Source: Pirellulaceae bacterium (lineage in GTDB: Bacteria > Planctomycetota > Planctomycetia > Pirellulales > Pirellulaceae). Taken from it: a stretch of 7,087 nucleotides of DNA. The position numbers were made by a program, and so were the translations under genes. Under the pieces are notes generated by a model. It saw nothing but the letters and a program-made list of their open reading frames with translations, was not told the origin of the DNA and searched no databases. The number at the start of each line of letters is the position of its first letter. Position 1 is the first letter of the stretch. Shown in pieces: positions 1 to 5,454 of this stretch. Location of the stretch: positions 1 to 7,087 of the forward strand of contig JADLDX010000191.1 in the NCBI GenBank assembly GCA_020846515.1. The letters are read 5' to 3'.

Positions 1-341
1 GACTGCGTACTGGGCGATACGCGAAGGGGCGTCACCAGGCCAAGTTTCTTGCCGCTCCGAAAAAGCGACTTCTTGACAAGCAATCCCACTACTCGTGGCA
101 CTCGTTTTTCAGCGTTCGGCGCAACAAAGAACTCGTCGTACTCTTCGATCAAATGGTCAGGAAAGGAAACGCCACACTCGCGAGCCTGGATCACCCAATC
201 TCGCAAATTGTCGTCGGCGGCCTGCGGATTTCGACTTCGCAATGGGCTTCGTCGAAATTGAGTCGTTAACGCCCAGACTGGATTGGTTTTGGTGCGTCCC
301 GACGCGGGTGACGGCAATCGAAAGCTCGAATGGTCTCTCAC
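1..341 (-). CDS. Hypothetical protein, 5' part only, runs off the left edge
   Basis: On the minus strand a frame opens at GTG 341-339, five nucleotides after the TAA (349-347) of the preceding gene, and stays open for 113 codons to the window edge. A GGAG at 357-354 lies about 12 nt upstream of the GTG, which is a slightly long spacing. The product begins MRDHSSFRLPSPASGR. It then has an Arg-rich segment with NPVWALTTQF, an acidic helical stretch (DNLRDWVIQARECG, then FPDHLIEEYDEFF) and a basic part (VGLLVKKSLFRSGKKLGL). No signal peptide or membrane segment is visible and I do not recognise the family. The tight spacing makes it the fourth gene of the leftward operon. The missing 3' part may hold the recognisable domain. 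Plus-strand frames over the same bases look like shadows. Confidence 0.66.
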   Translation of the reverse strand, partial: MRDHSSFRLPSPASGRTKTNPVWALTTQFRRSPLRSRNPQAADDNLRDWVIQARECGVSFPDHLIEEYDEFFVAPNAEKRVPRVVGLLVKKSLFRSGKKLGLVTPLRVSPSTQ

Positions 342-346
342 GTGCG

Positions 347-1228
347 TTACTGGCTCCGGATCGTAACCGAGTACATGCCGCAGGTTACGATGATCGAACC
401 GTTCACCCAGCGGATAAGGCTGGATTGATAAAATTTCGGTAGCTTGCGCCATTTCACCGTCACACGCTGGTCGTCACCACCAATAGCCAGGTCGGGGGCT
501 ATCGAGTCGTAAGAGTGCAGATGAACTCCCTCCGGACTAATCAACGCGATGACGGTGCAATCGCTGCCAAAGTCAAGGCGAAGGCCGGGAGCCGCGGTAA
601 ACTCCTGGGCCATATCATCTGCCGCCAAAGTGTCGGCGGCATGCGCACGAGCGTGGGGTAGGAACCGTAGCCAATTCTGATCGGCCTGTGAAGCAGAGAG
701 CACAACGGTTTGCCTTCCTTCCGTCGTTAATTCGCGCTCCATCGACTCGATGGCCGATTCGATCTGTTCCATCCACTGGCAATAGTCATAATCCAGGTCG
801 ACCAATTCCGAATCTGGCTGTGGCGCCAGAGTTCCCTGGGCAATCTCGGTCACTCGTTGAGCGAGCGTCTGCACATAGGGGGCTGCCAATCGTCCAACGC
901 GTCGGCTAAGTGGCAGATCGTCAATATGCATCCAGGCGCCACGACCACAGCGAACGTTCATTGCGTCAAACTGATCATGCGCAGGCACAGAGACATCCTG
1001 AGAGCCTTGCAGCGAAAAATCATCGCATGGTACCAGGTACCACAGAGCAGCATCGTTCAAATTCTGGAGGACCGCACACCACTGAGCAGCCAATGGCTTC
1101 GGCGAGTCCAAAACGAACAAATCCCCCGCAGTCAGCGGGCTGCCCTCCAACTCAGCCTTACCCTGTTGGTACTGACTGAGAGCGTCGATGGCACGCTGGG
1201 CCAGGTCATCAAATCGTTTGGTATTCAT
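347..1228 (-). CDS. Hypothetical 293-aa protein, N-terminal GDLF...GRL module
   Basis: This is a complete frame starting at ATG 1228, 12 nt after the stop of the sigma-like gene, so it is probably translated from the same message. Residues 1-25 look helical. Residues 35-115 form a mixed beta module with GDLFVLD (35-41), a Trp/Cys strand pair, VPCDDFSLQGSQDVSVP (66-82) and RRVGRL (109-114), followed by a helix to about residue 131. Residues 140-170 are acidic and helical. Residues 215-293 are beta-rich (LRLDFGSD, TVIALI, VHLHSY, SIIVTCGMYSVTI). It has no signal peptide or transmembrane segment, so it is likely cytosolic. An early GD followed by GRL plus a helix is reminiscent of PemK/MazF-like SH3 barrels and of the 137-aa protein upstream, but the match is weak. 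Function is unknown. Confidence 0.8.
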   Translation of the reverse strand: MNTKRFDDLAQRAIDALSQYQQGKAELEGSPLTAGDLFVLDSPKPLAAQWCAVLQNLNDAALWYLVPCDDFSLQGSQDVSVPAHDQFDAMNVRCGRGAWMHIDDLPLSRRVGRLAAPYVQTLAQRVTEIAQGTLAPQPDSELVDLDYDYCQWMEQIESAIESMERELTTEGRQTVVLSASQADQNWLRFLPHARAHAADTLAADDMAQEFTAAPGLRLDFGSDCTVIALISPEGVHLHSYDSIAPDLAIGGDDQRVTVKWRKLPKFYQSSLIRWVNGSIIVTCGMYSVTIRSQ

Positions 1229-1240
1229 ATTCGCTCTGAG

Positions 1241-2410
1241 TTATTCTTCCTCGTCCGCCAGCAGTTCAGCAGCTTCGTCTGGGGAACGTAGCCTATTAAC
1301 AACGATTTCCCTTGCCCGCACAACATAGTAGTTCCACAATTGCCGAGAAAGTCCAATCGACTCTGCCATCTCGCTTACTGTAGCCGAATTATTTTGTCGA
1401 ATCTGTTCGATGAGCGTCTTCAGGACAATCTGCATTTTCTCATTGCCACGAGATTCTCGCTCGATGAGTTTCAGAAGTTCCTCCGCGAATTCCTCATACT
1501 CAATCTGTCGGGTCCATTCCGATTTTTCGGCAGCGTCCATTTCGAAATTTGAGACGCGGTGTTCGTGGTTCGATTCCGAAGCCTGCATCTTTGAATCGCT
1601 GGCCTCGATAACGGAAGCCAGCAAGTCATCGAATAAAAAGGGTGTCATACCGATTCTGATCATCTCGAGAACCGCCTCCGACGCCAGTTCGGTAGGTTTG
1701 ACCCCTCGCTTTCTTATGGTGAGAGCGGCTGCTTGCCAAAATGGGCACGAGATCACATGTTTCCTCAACTGGTTAGCCGATAAGGTGGGCGTATCTCGGC
1801 GGACTCTACGACGACATATGTCTTTCTTTGTCACATCCCTAACTTCAACGGCTATCTGTATCGCGTCTCTGAGGTTTTTGTAGACGGCAGCGTGCTGGGG
1901 AAATAGGGCGCAATGAACATCTTGCATATAGAACTTGACACGTTGATGTACGAGAGCATCGATCGACATGCCATGTTCGATTACCTGATTGATAAAGTAT
2001 CCAAACTGCTTGTTCTTGTTGCCCCGACCATAAAACACGAACATGAAACACTCGTGCAAGTGGTCTTCAAAAGTTTTCGAATCGACACAGTGCTGCCAAA
2101 GGTTATGCTTCTTCAGCTGTTGCCTTAATAGTCGGCGCAGTTTATTCAGAAGTTCATCGGGAATGCCTGCTTTGCCCTCAACGACGCTCCGAATCCAGTC
2201 TGTGAATACGCGAGCGTCCTTTCTTGGCCCGGCCGGCACAGGTGGTTTGCTCGCGATGGTGTCCCCGAGCAACTGGCCCTGGCCGGCTTGATCATTCGCA
2301 TCCTGCGCGCATGCGGCTGCTTGGATCGGGTTGCCGTCTGGGGACGCCTGGACGCTGTTACCCATACGGCTAGTCGACGCGTCGGCTTTGTTGTGTGAGT
2401 CCTTCATCAT
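1241..2410 (-). CDS. Sigma-70-like / helix-turn-helix regulatory protein
   Basis: This 389-aa frame has a low-complexity, hydrophilic N-terminus (residues 1-65, Ala/Gln/Asp-rich). A helical middle follows, including HLHECFMFVFYG (117-128) and an HQRVKFYMQDVHCALFPQHA stretch (155-174) leading into VYKNLRDAIQIA (176-187). That pattern recalls region-2-like segments of divergent sigma-70 proteins. The C-terminus has a helical lead-in (300-340) and a convincing helix-turn-helix: SATVSEMAESIGLSRQLWNY (342-361) followed by VVRAREIVVNRL, the layout of sigma region 4. The probable role is transcription initiation or DNA-bound regulation, perhaps of its own operon or of the divergent lipoprotein cassette (inference). 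The protein is longer than ECF sigma factors and lacks clear region 2.3/2.4 signatures, so it could be another HTH regulator. Two adjacent ATGs (2410, 2407) are possible starts; only a weak GAG precedes them. Confidence 0.62.
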   Translation of the reverse strand: MMKDSHNKADASTSRMGNSVQASPDGNPIQAAACAQDANDQAGQGQLLGDTIASKPPVPAGPRKDARVFTDWIRSVVEGKAGIPDELLNKLRRLLRQQLKKHNLWQHCVDSKTFEDHLHECFMFVFYGRGNKNKQFGYFINQVIEHGMSIDALVHQRVKFYMQDVHCALFPQHAAVYKNLRDAIQIAVEVRDVTKKDICRRRVRRDTPTLSANQLRKHVISCPFWQAAALTIRKRGVKPTELASEAVLEMIRIGMTPFLFDDLLASVIEASDSKMQASESNHEHRVSNFEMDAAEKSEWTRQIEYEEFAEELLKLIERESRGNEKMQIVLKTLIEQIRQNNSATVSEMAESIGLSRQLWNYYVVRAREIVVNRLRSPDEAAELLADEEE

Positions 2411-2437
2411 CCGCTGTACTCTATGTGATGGTCGGGG

Positions 2438-2851
2438 TTAGGACCGGGTGCCAAACAACCGCAAAATGGCGGATTGAATGGCTGCAAAATCATCTTTCGA
2501 CAGCCTTCCGATACGGCGATCCCGTGACATGAGCTCCAAACGGCGAGAACCAATAGTGCGCGGTGCCAACTTGAAGTAAGTCGTGTATTTCAATCCGTTG
2601 GTTTCATCTGGCTCGACTGGAACATAAGCTGCCCATCTTTTGCCGGGATGCTGACTGGTCCCCATGCATACGGTGGCTTCCAGTTTGGATTCGGAAAAGA
2701 GGTAACAAACGCTGGGATGATCTGATCCCACTTCCCCAAAGTTCCAAACCTTGCGGTTGTCGAGACTGAATATCGCCCCTTCAAACATTGCCCGCTTGTC
2801 GGGCTCGTCCGCCGTATGGGTTTCTGGATGATCCTCACGCATTCGCGTCAT
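2438..2851 (-). CDS. Small hypothetical protein, possibly PemK/MazF-like fold
   Basis: This 137-aa protein is the first gene of the leftward operon, 27 nt upstream of the sigma-like gene. It opens with an acidic polar stretch (1-20), then GAIFSLD (25-31), HPSVCYLF (45-52) and LEATVCMGTSQHP (57-69). NGLKYTTYFKL (85-95) and RRIGRLSKDDFAAIQSAIL (112-130) follow, then a short tail. In PemK/MazF toxins an N-terminal G(D/E)I strand, an RPaVV strand and a C-terminal GrLs-plus-helix occur in this order, so a divergent member is plausible. However, the canonical GD is GA here and the Arg of RP is His. No antitoxin-like gene precedes it, since it sits at the operon's 5' end next to a 269-bp gap. No Shine-Dalgarno is obvious; ATG 2842 is an alternative start. 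The open frame and operon position support a real gene; the toxin reading is weak. Confidence 0.68.
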   Translation of the reverse strand: MTRMREDHPETHTADEPDKRAMFEGAIFSLDNRKVWNFGEVGSDHPSVCYLFSESKLEATVCMGTSQHPGKRWAAYVPVEPDETNGLKYTTYFKLAPRTIGSRRLELMSRDRRIGRLSKDDFAAIQSAILRLFGTRS

Positions 2852-2956
2852 AGTAGGGAAGGCTCGACTTACTTATGGATCTAAAAGTGGGCGCCGGTGA
2901 TTCTCAGCGCGTCTCCAACTGCTATGGCAACGCAAACATGAACGCAGTTGAAGCGA

Positions 2957-2984
2957 ATTATGCCCGATTAGGCAGCCGTCGCAA
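2957..2984 (-). promoter_or_regulatory. Candidate sigma-70-type promoter for the leftward operon
   Basis: On the minus strand, TTGCGA (2984-2979) and CATAAT (2962-2957) are separated by 16 nt. They match TTGACA at 4 of 6 and TATAAT at 5 of 6 positions. Initiation near 2950 would leave a leader of about 100 nt before ATG 2851. This is seen by eye only; housekeeping promoters of the likely host group are poorly defined, so it is tentative. Confidence 0.3.
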
Positions 2985-3120
2985 CAAAATTTGCAAAATA
3001 TTTTTTCTTTTCTGACGGCACCGTGGTTACCTCTTCATCAGTGCGATGCCGTTGTTGACATCGCCCCCTTAAAGTGCCTCGTAACCACAGTTATTGATTC
3101 TCCGAAAAGGTTTGGGACTC

Positions 3121-4425
3121 ATGAAAACCGAAATTTGTACTTTGGGCCCTTTGGCCCTGTTGATCACCTTGTTTGGTTGTGATCGCAGTAGCGGGCCTGC
3201 GACGCAGAGCTACCAAATGGCTAGCCAACGTTATGACGCAACCGACCCACAGTCAACTCTGACGGATTCCGCCAGCGCATCGCCCAGCGCGTCACCCAGC
3301 GCCGAGCCGCATCGCCTGGAGGCGGCTCCTAAGCTGTCGAGTGACGCCCAGGCACGCGATCGGCAAGCTCTCAGCCACACGCCTGCGGATAGCCGAACCG
3401 CGCCGGTGGATACATTGAACTCACCCGCACACAACCAGGCATCGTTGACCGATGAAAACGACCAGACGAGCTCTGGAAACTTCAGCCAGCCTCCCGAACA
3501 GGTTCCTGAACAGGTTCCCGCGGGGACTTCGCTTGACGGCACTAATCTTGGCGCGCCCAGCGGGCCATCCGATTCTTCACTGCCTGCATCGGATCGTCGT
3601 GTGGATGCGTTGGTCCGTGAGAACGAACGATTGAAACGCGCGCTTCAAGAGTTGCGCTCCCAACCTGCGCCCCCGGCGCCGAATCGCGATGCACTGTCTA
3701 ACGATGATTCGAGCCAGGCAGAGCCACCAACACAGGCAGAGTCAGCAGCAGATGCTCAACTGGATTCCGCCGTCGTGTTGAACCCGCGTCGTCGGCTCCA
3801 CCGTGAAGTACGTGGTACAACCGCCAGCGTGGAAGGCGGCCGATTTTTCGGTGACGATCTGATGCCACGAGTCATGCGCGATCCACGGCGCCTACCGGCT
3901 GGCCGCATGTTCCCTGCCGAATTCGATGCCCGATTGCACTCTGCGCAGCTCAAGGTCGGCGATCTCTTTAGCGTGAGCGTCATTCAAGACGACGCGCCAC
4001 AATTTGGCCCAATAATGGAGGGCGGCGGGCTCAACATTCAAGGCAGCTACTTCGAATGCATAGTCGAAGAGGCCGACGAACTTCAGTGCAAGTTCAAAGT
4101 GCAATATTTCGTAATGCCGCACCCCAACGGTAAGCCCGACCATGAGTTGGCGATCCCGATCAATGCCGTCGTGCTGCCACAACCGACGGACGAACGCCCC
4201 GATCTTCAAAGTCAAGCACATGAAGCCGGTCAACTCGCAGGGGCCTTCGGTCAGGTGGGTGGTGGCATTGAGCCGAATTTCCTAGCCGAGGCCGCTATGA
4301 AGCTATCCACGAAATACTTGAAACCGATGATCGGTCAAGACGAATCGACAGTTTGCATTCTGCAAAATGAGATCAAGCAGCACACACCCTGCTACGTGCG
4401 TATCAACGATAACGCCGTGTTTTAA
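3121..4425 (+). CDS. Lipoprotein with low-complexity stalk, coiled coil and unknown C-terminal domain
   Basis: This 434-aa protein has a lipoprotein signal peptide: hydrophobic core LGPLALLITLFG and lipobox LFGC, with Cys20 the predicted lipidated residue followed by Asp21. Residues 25-155 are disordered and Ser/Pro/Ala/Gln-rich, with small tandem repeats (SPSA, EQVP). Residues 158-180 (DRRVDALVRENERLKRALQE) look like a coiled coil. Residues 181-215 are again low complexity. Residues 220-434 form the only globular part, with beta-rich segments (KVGDLFSVSVIQ 278-289, SYFECIVEE 309-317, CKFKVQYFVM 323-332), a Gly/Ala stretch (370-382) and four cysteines (313, 323, 412, 424). I do not recognise this domain. 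ATG 3121 is preferred because the in-frame TTG at 3094 is out of frame in the second copy; AAAAGG ends 10 nt upstream. It is the first gene of the cassette, 82 nt before the nuclease-like gene. It may anchor or display its neighbour at the cell envelope (inference). Confidence 0.88.
   Translation: MKTEICTLGPLALLITLFGCDRSSGPATQSYQMASQRYDATDPQSTLTDSASASPSASPSAEPHRLEAAPKLSSDAQARDRQALSHTPADSRTAPVDTLNSPAHNQASLTDENDQTSSGNFSQPPEQVPEQVPAGTSLDGTNLGAPSGPSDSSLPASDRRVDALVRENERLKRALQELRSQPAPPAPNRDALSNDDSSQAEPPTQAESAADAQLDSAVVLNPRRRLHREVRGTTASVEGGRFFGDDLMPRVMRDPRRLPAGRMFPAEFDARLHSAQLKVGDLFSVSVIQDDAPQFGPIMEGGGLNIQGSYFECIVEEADELQCKFKVQYFVMPHPNGKPDHELAIPINAVVLPQPTDERPDLQSQAHEAGQLAGAFGQVGGGIEPNFLAEAAMKLSTKYLKPMIGQDESTVCILQNEIKQHTPCYVRINDNAVF
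3277..3300 (+). repeat. Two 12-nt tandem units encoding (A)SPS(A)
   Basis: GCATCGCCCAGC is followed directly by GCGTCACCCAGC. The second lipoprotein copy has a single unit (6791-6802), so the array has changed by exactly one unit since the duplication. It keeps the reading frame and only changes stalk length. Confidence 0.85.
3496..3519 (+). repeat. Two 12-nt tandem units encoding EQVP EQVP
   Basis: GAACAGGTTCCT (3496-3507) is followed by GAACAGGTTCCC. Copy 2 keeps two units but they have diverged to EQVR ERVP (6995-7018). The units lie in the disordered stalk and are probably neutral length variation. Confidence 0.85.
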
Positions 4426-4432
4426 CATCCGT

Positions 4433-4476
4433 CGTCGTTCGCTCCGCCAGCGACACGTCTCGCGGAGCGCTCGACG
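4433..4476 (+). promoter_or_regulatory. Intercistronic hairpin between lipoprotein and nuclease genes
   Basis: CGCTCCGC (4440-4447) pairs perfectly with GCGGAGCG (4462-4469) across a 14-nt loop. Outside a 2x2 internal loop, CGTCG (4433-4437) pairs with CGACG (4472-4476). The stem has 13 base pairs, mostly G-C. No T-run follows (the next bases are TAAAACTAG), so it is not a typical intrinsic terminator. A role in mRNA processing, 3' stabilisation or lowering expression of the second gene is possible (inference). Confidence 0.55.
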
Positions 4477-4507
4477 TAAAACTAGCTCCAACAAATAAAA
4501 TGAGATC

Positions 4508-5401
4508 ATGAAACGACTGTTACCTTGGTTTACTATGATTCTGCTCTTCAGCCTAACAATATCCGCGATGGCCCAGCACAAGGTCTTGCCCAAGAGGACT
4601 GCGGAGCGAGCCAAAGAGACGAAACGTAAGGAGATCCAACGCGAGAAGGATAACGCTCGACGAAAAGAACTTGAGCGGGAAAGCGAAGCTCGGCGACGGA
4701 AGCAAGAATCGGAACGCAAACAAGACAAGCAACTCACCGAACATGCCACTCCCAGCGAAGTGCGACCTTGGGGTGCCGAACTGACTCGTTTCGTCAGGGA
4801 GGCTCCCGAGCACACGAAGTGGAAGGGTTGTCGCGAACATCTTTTAGCGTTCGATGCCCATTTCAACCAACAGGGTCGACGCCCAAAGGAGCACGAGATC
4901 AACCGTTGGATAGAGCGCAATGTTTCCACAGAACCGGTGCGGCAATCGAACTTCCGAGGAACATTGCGCGAGGTTTCCATCGTACAAATGCTGCAAGCAG
5001 AAGGGCATTCGGAAGTGAAATGGAATAGAGAGCCGGAGAGCACACGCACCGTGGTGGAAGGGCATTCGATCGACCTGGGTGCTCGCATCATCGACATCAT
5101 CGCCCGCGATCCACAAACGCGGGAACTGACGTACTACGAGATCAAACATGCGGATCTCAACAAAGCATTGCGCAAGCACGAAGTCAAACGGCTCGAGGAA
5201 CGCAAGCCAATAGCCGAACTAGTGAAAACCGCGGACCCAAAGGGATCTACCAGCGTCTCACGCGAGTTTCGAGAGATCGTTAAGGATATGCTTTTGATCG
5301 AACGGGATGGCCGAAAAGTAGAATGGGTCGTCAATTCTGCCCCGAACAACATGACGACATATCTCCAAAATTACGGTATTCGTTTACACTTGGTCCACTG
5401 A
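4508..5401 (+). CDS. Sec-exported protein with PD-(D/E)XK nuclease-like C-terminal domain
   Basis: This 297-aa protein starts with a classical signal peptide: MKRLLPW, hydrophobic core FTMILLFSLTISAMA, cleavage expected after AMA (22/23). Residues 26-78 are almost entirely Lys, Arg, Glu and Gln and should form a long charged helix. Residues 85-140 look helical. Residues 150-297 resemble the restriction-endonuclease fold: RGTLREVSIVQMLQAEGH supplies Glu155 on a first helix, RIIDIIARD supplies Asp196 on a strand, and YYEIK supplies Glu211-x-Lys213. The order E...D...ExK, with 15 residues from Asp to Glu, is the metal-binding and catalytic pattern of PD-(D/E)XK nucleases, as in YraN-like and bacterial toxin REase domains. 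The end (VEWVVNSAPN...YLQNYGIRLHLV) is the kind of strand-helix-strand finish often seen in toxin versions. Predicted: an exported DNase or structure-specific nuclease. It follows the lipoprotein by 82 nt and precedes the propeller-like gene by 53 nt. ATG 4508 is the only start giving the full signal peptide; its SD is weak. Confidence 0.82.
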   Translation: MKRLLPWFTMILLFSLTISAMAQHKVLPKRTAERAKETKRKEIQREKDNARRKELERESEARRRKQESERKQDKQLTEHATPSEVRPWGAELTRFVREAPEHTKWKGCREHLLAFDAHFNQQGRRPKEHEINRWIERNVSTEPVRQSNFRGTLREVSIVQMLQAEGHSEVKWNREPESTRTVVEGHSIDLGARIIDIIARDPQTRELTYYEIKHADLNKALRKHEVKRLEERKPIAELVKTADPKGSTSVSREFREIVKDMLLIERDGRKVEWVVNSAPNNMTTYLQNYGIRLHLVH

Positions 5402-5440
5402 GTCCTTGCTCCAGTCGGAAGACAAAATCAGCATTGCTCG

Positions 5441-5447
5441 AGAGGAG
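5441..5447 (+). promoter_or_regulatory. Ribosome binding site that fixes the GTG start at 5455
   Basis: AGAGGAG ends 7 nt before GTG 5455-5457 and is the best Shine-Dalgarno sequence in the window. It decides against the upstream in-frame ATG at 5323, which would overlap the nuclease gene by 79 nt and add 44 residues unlike the rest of the protein. GAGA (5440-5443) and TCTC (5448-5451) could pair and put GGAG in a tetraloop, although a 4-bp stem is marginal. Confidence 0.7.
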
Positions 5448-5454
5448 TCTCTTC

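Larger units (their letters stand above)
3002..3588 (+). repeat. Direct repeat copy 1: cassette leader plus lipoprotein 5' half
   Basis: This segment recurs at 6515-7087. Similarity starts at TTTTTCTTTT and runs through the 119-nt leader and the first 156 codons of the lipoprotein gene; the right limit given is only where the second copy meets the window end. Shared leader blocks are GGTTACCTCTT (3025-3035), CAGTGCGA (3039-3046) and the stretch from TTGATTCTCC (3094) to the ATG. The length difference between copies (587 versus 573) is accounted for by one extra A in the copy-2 leader and in-frame losses of 12 and 3 nt in copy 2. Nothing to the left of 3002 resembles copy 2, so this appears to be the left boundary of the duplicated unit. 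The rest of the divergent gap (2852-3001) shows only the minus-strand promoter candidate. Confidence 0.9.

Noticed and set aside
95..442. Plus-strand frame of 115 codons (and a smaller one at 49-261)
   Set aside because: They lie antisense to the end of the 293-aa gene and to the minus-strand frame starting at 341, and have Arg/Ser-rich, shadow-like composition.
857..1291. Plus-strand frame of 144 codons
   Set aside because: It is antisense to the 293-aa gene, has no RBS, and crosses the operon junction on the opposite strand.
1410..1883. Plus-strand frame of 157 codons
   Set aside because: It is antisense to the helix-turn-helix gene, whose protein has recognisable structure; composition is shadow-like.
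3055..3084. TTGACA (3055-3060) as a cassette promoter
   Set aside because: There is no acceptable -10 element 16-18 nt downstream, and the hexamer is not intact in the copy-2 leader.
3023..3088. Inverted repeat GTGGTTAC / GTAACCAC in the copy-1 leader
   Set aside because: The 8-bp match is perfect but the arms are 50 nt apart, and the second arm is not conserved in the copy-2 leader, so a conserved riboswitch or attenuator is not supported.
3892..4233. Minus-strand frame of 113 codons
   Set aside because: It is antisense to the globular domain of the lipoprotein and has no supporting start signal.
4303..5100. Minus-strand frame of 265 codons
   Set aside because: It is antisense to the lipoprotein end and to the nuclease-like gene with its clear signal peptide. 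Its Arg/Ser/Cys-rich content mirrors the Lys/Glu-rich stalk codons.
5323..5454. Upstream extension of the propeller-like protein to ATG 5323
   Set aside because: It would overlap the nuclease gene by 79 nt, while GTG 5455 has a strong SD at proper spacing and the added residues lack similarity to the rest.
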